Shown piece by piece: positions 1 to 8,783 of a stretch of DNA of 35,488 nt (position 1 is its first letter; every line of letters starts with the position of its first letter). The notes below the pieces were generated by a model. That model ran no database searches and was not told where the DNA came from. It was given only the letters and a program-made list of their open reading frames with translations. The stretch spans positions 1 to 35,488 of the forward strand of contig JAMPAZ010000012.1 of the NCBI GenBank assembly GCA_023666965.1, read 5' to 3'. This stretch comes from Muribaculum sp. (GTDB taxonomy: Bacteria; Bacteroidota; Bacteroidia; Bacteroidales; Muribaculaceae). A program made the translations under genes and the position numbers.

Positions 1-104
1 TTAGACCCCGTTCCAATCTGAATTGGAATCGAACCCTTATAAATTCTTGATAAAACGAGAGATTATTTAACACTTCAGATAGGTTCGATTTAAGGAAAAA
101 TTTG
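1..104. other. Noncoding leader region with small dyads
   Basis: No convincing coding sequence is present. A short hairpin (TTCCAAT / ATTGGAA) lies at about 11-27. The nonamer AATCGAACC (27-35) is repeated in inverted orientation as GGTTCGATT (82-90). The sequence resembles a tRNA T-loop (GGTTCGATT), but no acceptor or anticodon stem can be drawn around it, so I do not call a tRNA. It may be the tail of whatever lies upstream of the window. Confidence 0.3.
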
Positions 105-112
105 TAATTTTG
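105..112 (+). promoter_or_regulatory. Candidate -7 promoter box (TAATTTTG)
   Basis: TAATTTTG fits the Bacteroidetes -7 consensus TAnnTTTG. A weak -33-like TTCG lies about 18 bases upstream (84-87). It would start a transcript near 117-120, at the foot of a CCCAAA/TTTGGG hairpin, with no gene start until 421. Confidence 0.4.
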
Positions 113-116
113 TAGT

Positions 117-367
117 CCCAAAGAGCGATTTGGGTTCGACACGGTTTGACACCGGGTTGACCACACAAGACGATATATTGCAACTTCCGTGCACCAGAAA
201 TTTGCAAGAGTCGCATAAGATATTATGTAGCAGAGAGTTAAATAAAAGGTTCACAAACCTCTCTCTCCGCAACCAGTTTAAAGGGCTTGAAATTCTAAGA
301 ATTTCAAGCCCTTTAAACTTTCAGATACACACAATGGGGTGTCGCCAGGGGGAGTGAACTTTTTTTT
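117..367 (+). ncRNA. Possible structured small RNA, family not recognised
   Basis: About 250 noncoding bases lie behind a plausible promoter and end in a T8 run (360-367). Seen in the sequence: a 6-bp hairpin CCCAAA (117-122)/TTTGGG (129-134); a nested stem of AGAGAG and AGGTT with AACCT and CTCTCT at about 232-267; a long perfect palindrome at 276-318; and a possible long-range pairing of GACACC (about 149-154) with GGTGTC near 337-342. I looked for tmRNA, 6S and SRP RNA hallmarks (tag peptide ending ALAA, GGAAGCAG loop, acceptor stem) and did not find them. It could instead be the long 5' leader of the nitroreductase gene. The RNA call is an inference from promoter plus structure. Confidence 0.3.
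276..318. repeat. Perfect 21-bp inverted repeat with 1-nt centre
   Basis: The arm 276-296 is exactly complementary to 298-318, leaving one central base (A297). The core is AAAGGGCTTGAAATTCT and its complement. No T-run follows directly (next bases TTTCAGATAC), so it is not a textbook terminator, although a T8 tract comes 42 bases later. A strong cruciform or RNA hairpin is expected. Confidence 0.85.
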
Positions 368-420
368 GTTTGGGTTGTTGTCATGTTATCTAACTAAATT
401 AACTCACCGTATTTACTCAC

Positions 421-1167
421 ATGAAAGATATTAAGTCTACCCTTTTAGACCGACGCAGTATCCGCAGATATGAACGCGAGTCTATATCAGAAGAGACAAT
501 GAACTTCATATATGATGCCATCTGCAACACTCCCACAAGCTATAATGGTCAACAGTTTTCGGTCATTGATGTCCACGACCAAGCAATGAAGGAGCGCATC
601 TATGAATTGATCGGGCAGAAGCAAATAAAGACGTGCTCACACTTTCTTATATTCTGCGCCGATTATAATAAAATCACAAGGATAGCGGAAGCTAAGCTCA
701 TCGACATGCCGGAATTTCAGCATACGGCCGACGGTGTAATTGTAGGAGTCGTAGATGCCACTTTGGCTATGATGAATGCCCTCGACGCGGCTGAGGCTTG
801 CGGACTCGGAACATGCCCGATCGGGTATGCCCGTACGGCCGCTCCGGAGGCGTTGTCTCGGTTGCTGAAGCTGCCTCCGAAAGTCTTTGTTGTATGCGGC
901 CTTGCCATAGGAGTTCCGAGAGAATATCCCGACATGAAACCGAAGCAGCCTCACTCACTCGTCATACATCATAACGTATATCGGCAGGATTCCTTAGTGC
1001 CGGAATTACTTGAATATGACAGCAAAATCCAAGAATTTAACGCAACAAGAAGCGGGACTAAGACGGATAACGATTGGGCATCCCATATAGTAGATTACTA
1101 TCAGGAAGCCATGAGCTATTGCACACTTGACGCGCTTCGCCGTCGCGGATTTGACGTAAAGAAATAA
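421..1167 (+). CDS. Nitroreductase family NAD(P)H:FMN oxidoreductase
   Basis: The 248-residue product is a soluble cytoplasmic flavoprotein of the nitroreductase superfamily, which reduces nitro compounds, quinones or flavins with NAD(P)H. FMN-contact motifs are visible in order: RRSIRRY at 11-17, PTSYNGQQ at 38-45, GLGTCPIG at 128-135, and GLAIGVP followed by KPKQP at about 160-177. Length and the long C-terminal segment (180-248) fit the NfsA/FRP-like branch better than the shorter NfnB-like enzymes. The ATG start directly precedes the RRS motif at the spacing usual for the family. It is monocistronic, with a hairpin terminator at 1297-1330 before the next gene. The physiological substrate cannot be read from the sequence. 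Confidence 0.85.
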   Translation: MKDIKSTLLDRRSIRRYERESISEETMNFIYDAICNTPTSYNGQQFSVIDVHDQAMKERIYELIGQKQIKTCSHFLIFCADYNKITRIAEAKLIDMPEFQHTADGVIVGVVDATLAMMNALDAAEACGLGTCPIGYARTAAPEALSRLLKLPPKVFVVCGLAIGVPREYPDMKPKQPHSLVIHHNVYRQDSLVPELLEYDSKIQEFNATRSGTKTDNDWASHIVDYYQEAMSYCTLDALRRRGFDVKK

Positions 1168-1193
1168 GACTTTTTTGTATAGAGGAACACATC

Positions 1194-1249
1194 TTAGAGC
1201 CTGCTCTAAAATATATTGCCAACGCTCGGACTATATTTCAGGCTCTTAA
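1194..1249. repeat. Intergenic hairpin repeat (TTAGAGCCTG type)
   Basis: TTAGAGCCTG (1194-1203) and CAGGCTCTTAA (1239-1249) form an inverted repeat, with inner AAATATA/TATATTT pairing. A related sequence begins at 35434 near the end of the window: both share TTAGAGCCTG, then AATATAT, then AACGCT. This suggests a dispersed intergenic repeat rather than a gene-specific terminator. No T-run follows. Confidence 0.55.
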
Positions 1250-1296
1250 TCTCAATCATTGCGTACATTCAGCGCGCAGCAATAATTTGAGAACAG

Positions 1297-1330
1297 AAAA
1301 TCGGCGGAATTAGTTTATTCCGCCGATTTT
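1297..1330 (+). terminator. Hairpin terminator after nitroreductase gene
   Basis: A perfect 14-bp stem, AAAATCGGCGGAAT (1297-1310) with ATTCCGCCGATTTT (1317-1330), encloses a 6-nt loop. The A and T tracts at the stem edges would let it work in both directions. It separates the nitroreductase gene from the following operon. Confidence 0.8.
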
Positions 1331-1333
1331 GCG

Positions 1334-1341
1334 TAAATTTG
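1334..1341 (+). promoter_or_regulatory. Candidate -7 box of the lptF/G-ribBA-uvrB-ygiQ operon
   Basis: TAAATTTG matches TAnnTTTG and lies 48 bases before the ATG at 1389. No good -33 TTTG is seen at the ideal spacing, so support is moderate. Confidence 0.4.
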
Positions 1342-1388
1342 TCTCCTAAAACATATTTGTTAAATTCAAACATACTCATAGACCGTAC

Positions 1389-3320
1389 ATGCTTAGGATA
1401 AAGCGACTATATCTATTTATGCTACAGAGCTTTCTGCCTCTGTTCATGATGACGTTCGTGATATGCCTCTTCATCGTACTGATGCAGTTTCTTTGGAAGT
1501 ATATCGACGATTTGGTTGGTAAAGGATTGGAGATGAGCGTAATCCTTGAGCTATTCATGTACGCCGCGCTGACAATGGTGCCTCTGGCATTGCCCTTAGC
1601 GATACTATTGGCATCGCTAATGACTTTCGGAAATTTGGGCGAGCAATTTGAACTGACGGCAATGAAAGCATCCGGAGTGTCGCTGATTAAGTCGATGCGT
1701 CCACTCATAGTGCTTATGGTATTCGTAGCCATCGGGGCGTTTTTCTTCCAAAACGACGTACTTCCGATAGCGCAGACCAAGATGTACACTTTGCTTTACT
1801 CGATGCGCCAGAAGTCGCCGGAACTCGACATACCCGAGGGAGTGTTTTACGACCAAATCACCGGCTTTAACATCTTCGTAAACGAAAAAGACCGAGAAAC
1901 GGGCATCCTGCATGACTTACTAATATATAATGTAAGCAAAGGTACAGACAACGCCACCATCATATATGCCGATTCGGGCAAGATGAGCTTCACCGACGAC
2001 AAGGAACATCTGTTTCTCACATTATGGCACGGAGAGCAGTTTGAAAATTTGCGAGAGCAACAAGGGATGTCGGCCAGCAATGTCCCCTATCGCCGCGAGA
2101 CATTCGACAACAAAGAGGTGCTGATAGCGTTCGACGCCAATTTCAACAGAATGGATGAAAGCGGAATGCGTAATCAATACGTGGGCAAAAACATCGCCGA
2201 ACTGCAGGCCACAATCGACTCAGTAAACGCCCGCGTGGACAGCGTAGGGGATGTTTACGGCAAATCAATTAAGGAAATACCATATTTCAACATAAACTAT
2301 TACCGCTACGTACGCACCGACACGGGTATGATGGCCACGCATCAGAACGAAGTGCAGATGGCCAAGCCATTGAATCTTGACTCAATATTCACCGGAGCCA
2401 ATCCAGCATTTAAGAAATCATATCTCAACCAGGCACTCGGCAAAGCAAAACGGGCAAAACAAGACTATGAGTTCAAATCGCTGACCATGAGCGACGATCG
2501 GAGAGTAATACGCCGACATGCCATTGAACTTATGAAAAAATACACTCTATCGATGGCTTGTCTGGTGTTTTTCTTCATCGGAGCGCCGTTAGGTGCCATT
2601 ATCAGGAAAGGCGGACTGGGCACACCTTTGGTAATATCCGTGTTCTTGTTCATTTTCTACTACATAATAGACAATACCGGATATAAAATGGCCCGCGACG
2701 GTAAGCTCGAAGTATGGGAGGGTATTTGGCTATCGACATTCGTGTTGCTCCCGTTAGGAATATTCTTCACTTATAAAGCCGTCAATGACTCTGCCGTATT
2801 TAATAAAGATGCCTACGTCAACTTCTTCCGACATCTTTTCGGAACGGCAGAAACGCGAAAACTCGAAGTTAAAGAGTTAATCATGGACGATGTCGAAAAA
2901 GATGTGGCATTGGCTAAAATTGACGATTTAAACAACTTGTGCAGACAGTTTCTGGACCGCTACCCGGGTCGACAAACGTACCTGCAATACTGGCTGGAGG
3001 GCTACGACCGCAGGCAGCTCCATACAATCAGCGCCAGCCTTGAACAACTTGTGGACTACTTGTCAAATTCTTCGGTCAGAGTTATTATTCTGAAACTAAT
3101 GGAACTCCCCATTATGCGCCACCTGTGGCTTTATCGACCGTCGAACTATAAATGGCTATCGTGGGCACTTATAGTCATATTCCCGATCGGTATACCTCTA
3201 TACTTGTTAGGTATCAGAAGCCAAAATCAACTTAAAGAAGAACTCCGCCACATCGTCACCACAGATGAAGAACTTGCGGTACTTCTAAATACAGATATTG
3301 AAAACAATCCAAAACACTAA
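1389..3320 (+). CDS. LptF/LptG family (YjgP/YjgQ) permease, long form
   Basis: The 643-residue inner-membrane protein belongs to the LptF/LptG family, which with LptB powers lipopolysaccharide extraction toward the outer membrane. N-terminal membrane helices are visible at about 9-36, 51-80 and 104-127, with the family segment GNLGEQFELTAMKASG at 81-96. A periplasmic, mostly beta-rich region spans about 145-370. C-terminal helices lie at about 384-404, 410-430 and 444-464. E. coli LptF and LptG have about 360 residues, so this protein is much longer: it carries an enlarged middle region and a roughly 175-residue C-terminal extension containing one more hydrophobic segment (about 589-609). Whether it acts as LptF, LptG or both is not decidable here. 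It heads an operon; ribBA starts 12 bases after its stop. Confidence 0.85.
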   Translation: MLRIKRLYLFMLQSFLPLFMMTFVICLFIVLMQFLWKYIDDLVGKGLEMSVILELFMYAALTMVPLALPLAILLASLMTFGNLGEQFELTAMKASGVSLIKSMRPLIVLMVFVAIGAFFFQNDVLPIAQTKMYTLLYSMRQKSPELDIPEGVFYDQITGFNIFVNEKDRETGILHDLLIYNVSKGTDNATIIYADSGKMSFTDDKEHLFLTLWHGEQFENLREQQGMSASNVPYRRETFDNKEVLIAFDANFNRMDESGMRNQYVGKNIAELQATIDSVNARVDSVGDVYGKSIKEIPYFNINYYRYVRTDTGMMATHQNEVQMAKPLNLDSIFTGANPAFKKSYLNQALGKAKRAKQDYEFKSLTMSDDRRVIRRHAIELMKKYTLSMACLVFFFIGAPLGAIIRKGGLGTPLVISVFLFIFYYIIDNTGYKMARDGKLEVWEGIWLSTFVLLPLGIFFTYKAVNDSAVFNKDAYVNFFRHLFGTAETRKLEVKELIMDDVEKDVALAKIDDLNNLCRQFLDRYPGRQTYLQYWLEGYDRRQLHTISASLEQLVDYLSNSSVRVIILKLMELPIMRHLWLYRPSNYKWLSWALIVIFPIGIPLYLLGIRSQNQLKEELRHIVTTDEELAVLLNTDIENNPKH

Positions 3321-3332
3321 GATAATCATATA

Positions 3333-4547
3333 ATGAGCGATATACGACTTGACTCAATTGAAGATGCCATTAAAGATTTTCGTGAGGGTAAATTCTTAAT
3401 CGTAGTGGACGATGCCGACCGCGAAAATGAGGGCGACTTAATCGTTGCAGCTGAGAAAATCACGCCCGAGCAGGTAAATTTCATGCTAAAAAACGCGCGT
3501 GGGGTGCTATGCGTGCCATTGACCATCAGCCGGTGCGAAGAACTTGACCTTCCACATCAAGTCCAAAACAACACCTCTATGCTGGGTACTCCATTTACGG
3601 TGACAGTGGACAAGCTTGAAGGATGCTCCACCGGAGTCAGCATCCACGACAGAGCAGCAACAATCCGAGCCCTTGCCGATCCCACATCTAAACCGGAGAC
3701 TTTTGGGCGCCCCGGACACATCTGTCCGCTATATGCGCAGGACAAGGGTGTTCTGCGACGTTCGGGGCATACGGAAGCCGGTGTAGACATGGCACGTTTA
3801 GCCGGGCTGCAACCTGCAGCGGCCCTGATGGAAATAATGAGCGACGACGGGACAATGGCCCGACTTCCTGAACTCCGTCGGAAAGCCGACGAATGGGGGG
3901 TAAAATTAATCTCAATCGCTGACTTAATCGCCTACCGCTACAGCCAGGAATCGCTTGTCGAAAAAGGCGTCGAAGTGGATATGCCTACCAAATGGGGGCA
4001 CTTTAGAATGATTGCGTTCCGCCAAAAGAGCAACGGGCTTGAACACATCGCCATTATAAAGGGAGATCTTGCAGGAAGCGACGAGCCGGCACTTGTCAGA
4101 GTACATTCATCGTGCGCCACCGGCGATATTTTCGGGTCGAAGCGATGTGACTGCGGCGACCAACTGCATCGAGCATTGGAGATGATTGAAAAGGAGGGCC
4201 GTGGAGCGGTAGTATATCTGAATCAAGAGGGCCGTGGAATAGGACTTATGGAAAAGATGAAAGCCTACAAGCTTCAGGAGGATGGAATGGATACGGTTGA
4301 CGCCAATGTCTGCCTGGGTCACTTGGCCGACGAACGCGACTATGGAGTAGGAGCACAAATTCTACATGAAATAGGAGTCAGAAAAATGCGTCTTATGACC
4401 AACAATCCGGTAAAACGTGTTGGACTCGAATCCTACGGTCTTGAAATAACGGAAAATGTACCTATTGAAATCGAACCAAACGAATATAATATCCGCTACA
4501 TGAGTACTAAAAAGAACAGGATGGGCCATACCCTCCATCTCAAATAA
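3333..4547 (+). CDS. ribBA: Bifunctional 3,4-dihydroxy-2-butanone-4-phosphate synthase / GTP cyclohydrolase II
   Basis: This 404-residue fusion enzyme catalyses both entry reactions of riboflavin synthesis: ribulose 5-phosphate to dihydroxybutanone phosphate, and GTP to the pyrimidine precursor. The N-terminal RibB domain (about 5-203) shows the acidic motif [10 protein letters not shown] at 26-35 and [10 protein letters not shown] at 143-152. The C-terminal RibA domain (about 207-404) has the zinc ligands C261, C272 and C274, and the GTP-binding NQEGRGIGL at 297-305. Both domains look complete, unlike RibBA proteins in which one half is inactive. It is the second gene of a tight operon. No FMN riboswitch was recognised upstream. 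Confidence 0.96.
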   Translation: MSDIRLDSIEDAIKDFREGKFLIVVDDADRENEGDLIVAAEKITPEQVNFMLKNARGVLCVPLTISRCEELDLPHQVQNNTSMLGTPFTVTVDKLEGCSTGVSIHDRAATIRALADPTSKPETFGRPGHICPLYAQDKGVLRRSGHTEAGVDMARLAGLQPAAALMEIMSDDGTMARLPELRRKADEWGVKLISIADLIAYRYSQESLVEKGVEVDMPTKWGHFRMIAFRQKSNGLEHIAIIKGDLAGSDEPALVRVHSSCATGDIFGSKRCDCGDQLHRALEMIEKEGRGAVVYLNQEGRGIGLMEKMKAYKLQEDGMDTVDANVCLGHLADERDYGVGAQILHEIGVRKMRLMTNNPVKRVGLESYGLEITENVPIEIEPNEYNIRYMSTKKNRMGHTLHLK

Positions 4548-4592
4548 CGTCAGCGGCGTAATTCGGGACCACTCCTCAACAAACTCAGATGT

Positions 4593-6683
4593 ATGGAATT
4601 TAAACTTGAATCGAAATATTCGCCCACCGGCGACCAACCTCAAGCCATCGACCAATTAGTGGAAGGACTTAATTCCGGAACTGAAGCACAGACACTTCTC
4701 GGCGTGACGGGTTCCGGAAAGACTTTCACTATGGCCAATGTCATAGCGCGTGTAAATCGTCCGACGCTGATATTGAGCCATAACAAGACATTGGCCGCTC
4801 AACTTTACAGCGAGTTTAAGCAATTCTTTCCCAACAACTCCGTGCAGTACTTCGTAAGCTACTACGACTACTACCAGCCGGAAGCTTACATCCCTTCGTC
4901 GGACAAGTATATCGAAAAGGACCTGATGATTAACGACGAGATTGACAAGCTTCGTCTGGCCACTACTTCGGCATTGCTTTCGGGTAGGAAAGATGTCATA
5001 GTGGTCTCTTCCGTGTCATGTCTTTACGGTATCGGGAATCCTGAAGATTTCCATGCAAGCGTAGTGGCAATCCATGTAGGACAAAAGATAGCCCGGAATG
5101 TCTTTCTCCGTAAATTAGTGGATGCTCTTTACAGCAGAAACGAAATTGAGCTGGGACGAGGAAACTTCCGCGTCAAGGGGGACACGGTCGACATCAGACT
5201 CGCCTACGAAGAAATTACACTCAGGGTGATATTTTGGGGCGATGAGATTGAGTCTATCTCCACCATACACGCCGAGGACGGTGTATCGCTTGGTTCACAC
5301 GATCAGTTCAACATCTATCCGGCAAACATATTCGTCACATCAAAGGAACGCGTAGGGCAAGCCCTTGCAAAAATGGAACTGGATCTGGGCGAACAGGTCG
5401 ACTTTTTTAACAGGGAAGCTAAACCGCTTGAAGCAAGTCGACTATATGAGCGTACAACATACGACATAGAAATGATCCGCGAAATAGGCCATTGTCCGGG
5501 CATCGAAAACTACAGCCGCTATTTTGACGGCCGTGAGCCTGGTATGAGGCCGTTCTGCCTTCTCGACTATTTTCCTAAAGACTTTCTGACTATAATTGAC
5601 GAAAGCCACGTCACCATACCGCAAATCCGCGCAATGTATGGTGGCGACGTTTCAAGAAAGATGAATCTTGTCGAATATGGATTCCGCTTGCCTTCGGCAT
5701 TGGACAATCGTCCGCTTAAATTCAATGAATTTGAATCGCTCACCCATCAAACAATATATGTCAGCGCCACACCGGCCGACTATGAGCTTGAAAAGAGCGA
5801 GGGAGTTATAGTTGAACAAATTATACGTCCGACAGGTCTTCTCGACCCACTTATCAGCGTAAGGTCGTCGATGAATCAAATCGATGACTTAATGGAGGAG
5901 ATACAGCTACGAGTCGAGCGCGAAGAACGAGTATTAGTGACGACACTCACTAAGCGTATGGCCGAGGAACTAAACGAGTATCTTCTAAAAATGCGTATTA
6001 AGGCGGCATACATACACAGCGATGTAGACACACTCGACCGAATCCGCATTCTTGACGACCTCCGTTCGGGCATATACGACGTTTTGATCGGTGTCAATCT
6101 TCTAAGAGAGGGACTCGACCTGCCTGAGGTGTCGCTTGTAGCGATATTGGATGCAGATAAAGAAGGCTTTTTGCGCAGTCACCGTTCGCTGACCCAGACC
6201 GTAGGGCGTGCAGCACGAAATCTTAACGGGACAGTCATAATGTATGCCGACAAGATTACCGATTCGATGCGCATGACTATTGAAGAGACCGAACGCCGCC
6301 GTGCAATACAGTTGGCATACAACGAAGAGCACGGCATTACGCCTCAGGCAATCGTCAAAGCCCGTCAAGCCATTATCGGCGTTGACGAGGAAGCACCGCG
6401 AACTCCTTCGGCTACTCAATCGGGGTCGAAAGACAGAGGAAAGAAGCAGGAGAAAACTCAGCGTAAGGAACAGATTCCATATATGAATGAATATACGACT
6501 TCGGTGAATCTTGCCGCCGACCCCGTCATACCATATATGAACGTAGAAGAACTGCGTAGAGCCATCACTCGACTGCGTGGCGAAATGGTAGAAGCCGCAA
6601 AGAAGATGGACTTTATGGAAGCCGCACGTATGCGCGACGAGCTACTCAAGATGGAAGACCATTTAAAAACACTCGAAGAATGA
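4593..6683 (+). CDS. uvrB: Excinuclease ABC subunit B
   Basis: UvrB is the helicase-like damage-verification subunit of nucleotide excision repair, acting with UvrA and UvrC in the cytoplasm. The 696-residue length is normal. Visible motifs: Walker A GVTGSGKT at 37-44; the tyrosine-rich beta-hairpin region around SYYDYYQPEAYIP at 89-101; Walker B DESH at 336-339; SATP at 391-394; helicase motif VI QTVGRAARN at 535-543; and a C-terminal UVR motif (about 655-692) that contacts UvrC. A charged linker at about 600-630 precedes the C-terminal domain. The stop codon overlaps the next start in an ATGA junction, indicating translational coupling with ygiQ. No uvrA or uvrC is in the window. Confidence 0.97.
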   Translation: MEFKLESKYSPTGDQPQAIDQLVEGLNSGTEAQTLLGVTGSGKTFTMANVIARVNRPTLILSHNKTLAAQLYSEFKQFFPNNSVQYFVSYYDYYQPEAYIPSSDKYIEKDLMINDEIDKLRLATTSALLSGRKDVIVVSSVSCLYGIGNPEDFHASVVAIHVGQKIARNVFLRKLVDALYSRNEIELGRGNFRVKGDTVDIRLAYEEITLRVIFWGDEIESISTIHAEDGVSLGSHDQFNIYPANIFVTSKERVGQALAKMELDLGEQVDFFNREAKPLEASRLYERTTYDIEMIREIGHCPGIENYSRYFDGREPGMRPFCLLDYFPKDFLTIIDESHVTIPQIRAMYGGDVSRKMNLVEYGFRLPSALDNRPLKFNEFESLTHQTIYVSATPADYELEKSEGVIVEQIIRPTGLLDPLISVRSSMNQIDDLMEEIQLRVEREERVLVTTLTKRMAEELNEYLLKMRIKAAYIHSDVDTLDRIRILDDLRSGIYDVLIGVNLLREGLDLPEVSLVAILDADKEGFLRSHRSLTQTVGRAARNLNGTVIMYADKITDSMRMTIEETERRRAIQLAYNEEHGITPQAIVKARQAIIGVDEEAPRTPSATQSGSKDRGKKQEKTQRKEQIPYMNEYTTSVNLAADPVIPYMNVEELRRAITRLRGEMVEAAKKMDFMEAARMRDELLKMEDHLKTLEE

Positions 6684-8557
6684 TCCGGGACAAACAATTC
6701 GACACTCGGCTCTGGCTCCCTACTTCGCAAAAAGAGGTTGAAATGCTCGGATGGGATTATCTTGATGTCATAATATTCTCCGGAGATGCCTACGTAGATC
6801 ATCCGTCGTTCGGCGCCTCCGTAATAGGCCGGACACTGCAGAGCGCCGGCTATCGTGTAGCCATCGTTCCACAACCCAATTGGCGCGACGACCTTCGCGA
6901 CTTCAAGAAACTGGGTAAGCCACGCCTATTCTTCGGAGTATCGGCAGGCGCAATGGACTCGATGGTAAACCACTATACGGCCGCCCGCCGGCGTAGAAGC
7001 GACGATGCCTATACTCCTGACGGACGACACGGTATGCGCCCCGACTACCCCACTATAGTCTATACGGAAATTTTGCGTAAGCTATATCCCGACACACCTA
7101 TAATAGCCGGAGGAATCGAAGCTTCATTGCGCCGAGTGTCGCACTACGACTATTGGCAGGACAAATTACGTCCATCCATATTGCTCGATGCACAGGCCGA
7201 CATGATCAGCTACGGCATGGGGGAGCAGACCATGCTTGAGATAGCAAAAAGGCTCAGCAATGGGGAATCAATCATTGAAATGACCGACATACCGCAGACT
7301 GCCTATCTGACGTATCTTGAAGATATGCCGAGAGCCGATGACGGAAATATCATCCTTGCCTCGTATGAGGAGTGTCTGAAAAACAAGCGCTCGCAGTCGT
7401 CCAATTTCAAACATGTAGAACAGCAGTCAAACAGAATGCATGGTGCCACCATTTGGCAACCACATGGCGACAAAGTCGTTAAAATCAATCCGATGCGGCC
7501 GCCCATGACCACCGAAGAGATTGATGCGTCTTTCGACCTCCCCTACACCCGCCTTCCCCACCCTCGATATAAAGGTAAAACGATTCCGGCATGGGAGATG
7601 ATAAAGCATTCCGTCAATCTGCACAGAGGATGCTTCGGAGGGTGCGCCTTTTGTACCATATCAGCTCATCAAGGCAAATTTATCGCGTCGCGGAGCAAAG
7701 AGTCGATACTCCGCGAGGTAAAGAAAGTGACGGAGATGCCGGATTTTAAGGGCTACTTGAGCGACCTCGGAGGACCGTCGGCCAACATGTACCGTATGGG
7801 AGGGAAAGACTTGTCGATATGCGAAAAATGTCTGCGGCCATCATGTCTTCATCCTAAGCCGTGCCATAATCTCAACACCGACCATGCTCCACTGCTCGAC
7901 ATATATCACGCTGTGGATGCCATGCCCGGTATCAAAAAGTCGTTTATAGGCAGCGGTGTACGCTATGATTTATCGATGCACCGCACGGGCAATGAGGCTG
8001 TTGACCGCACTAATCGAATTTACAATGAAGAGCTGATTGAGAAGCATGTATCAGGACGTCTAAAGGTGGCTCCGGAACACACATGCGACCATGTACTTAA
8101 CATCATGCGCAAACCATCTTTCAGTCAGTTTTATGACTTTAAGAAGATCTTCGATCGAATAAATCGTCAATATTCGCTAAAGCAGCAACTTATCCCATAC
8201 TTCATATCATCGCACCCCGGATGCCACGAAGTGGACATGGCAGAACTCGCATGTGAGACAAAGAATCTCAACATGCACTTGGAGCAGGTTCAAGACTTTA
8301 CGCCTACCCCTATGACTGTCGCCACAGAAATATATTACACTGGTTACCATCCATATACAGGTGAACGCGTATATTGTGCCATCCGACCGGAAGAAAAACT
8401 GGCACAGCGTAAATATTTCTTCTGGTACGATGCCACATATCGGCCCGACATAATCAAATCGCTTAAACGGATGCACCGACCGGATATAATCCGCAAACTT
8501 TATCCGGCTTATCGCGACCCATCGTCACACTCCGGCAAATACAACAATCGGCCATAG
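6680..8557 (+). CDS. ygiQ: YgiQ family (UPF0313) radical SAM protein
   Basis: This 625-residue protein belongs to the YgiQ radical-SAM family, whose substrate is not established. The cluster motif CxxxCxxC is at C318, C322 and C325 (within HRGCFGGCAFC). The preceding N-terminal 300 residues look like the B12-binding-like/UPF0313 N domain, with GGIEASLRRVSHYDYW at about 144-159. A second Cys group, C381, C384, C389 and C395, could hold another metal site. The C-terminal tail contains the family segment YHPYTGERVY near 555. It overlaps uvrB by four bases and ends the operon. Co-transcription with uvrB is clear from the layout, but a functional link is not. Confidence 0.92.
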   Translation: MIRDKQFDTRLWLPTSQKEVEMLGWDYLDVIIFSGDAYVDHPSFGASVIGRTLQSAGYRVAIVPQPNWRDDLRDFKKLGKPRLFFGVSAGAMDSMVNHYTAARRRRSDDAYTPDGRHGMRPDYPTIVYTEILRKLYPDTPIIAGGIEASLRRVSHYDYWQDKLRPSILLDAQADMISYGMGEQTMLEIAKRLSNGESIIEMTDIPQTAYLTYLEDMPRADDGNIILASYEECLKNKRSQSSNFKHVEQQSNRMHGATIWQPHGDKVVKINPMRPPMTTEEIDASFDLPYTRLPHPRYKGKTIPAWEMIKHSVNLHRGCFGGCAFCTISAHQGKFIASRSKESILREVKKVTEMPDFKGYLSDLGGPSANMYRMGGKDLSICEKCLRPSCLHPKPCHNLNTDHAPLLDIYHAVDAMPGIKKSFIGSGVRYDLSMHRTGNEAVDRTNRIYNEELIEKHVSGRLKVAPEHTCDHVLNIMRKPSFSQFYDFKKIFDRINRQYSLKQQLIPYFISSHPGCHEVDMAELACETKNLNMHLEQVQDFTPTPMTVATEIYYTGYHPYTGERVYCAIRPEEKLAQRKYFFWYDATYRPDIIKSLKRMHRPDIIRKLYPAYRDPSSHSGKYNNRP

Positions 8558-8783
8558 TTTCGCGATGTCCGCGACGCTCTCGCATGCGGAGCGTGATCGG
8601 CCAGATTCCCGGACACCGGGGTTCGCTGAACTCACCCCTGGCTACACAGAAGATCCGCGCCGTTAAGCATACGTTTTAAGCGAGGCGCGTCCACGACGCG
8701 GTTAGGAGACGGGCAAGAACGTAATAGGCGCAACTGATAAACCAAAAATCTTGCCAGATTTAATCGCTTATATACATTTTAAA
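8558..8783. other. GC-rich noncoding spacer with short hairpins
   Basis: No credible coding sequence is seen. ACGCTC (8574-8579)/GAGCGT (8589-8594) forms a small hairpin soon after the ygiQ stop. TCCCGG and CCGGGG near 8607-8621 form another. None is followed by a T-run. Stretches such as CCTGGCTACACA resemble the GTGTAGCCGGGG modules of the repeat family found further on. Confidence 0.5.

Noticed and set aside
20-40. tRNA T-arm on the minus strand (GGGTTCGATTCC)
   Set aside because: The T stem pairs only two or three bases, and no anticodon or acceptor stem exists nearby.
111-360. tmRNA (ssrA), suggested by GGGTTCGACACGG near 132
   Set aside because: There is no tag-peptide frame ending in ALAA, no acceptor stem pairing the two ends, and no T-arm plus CCA end.
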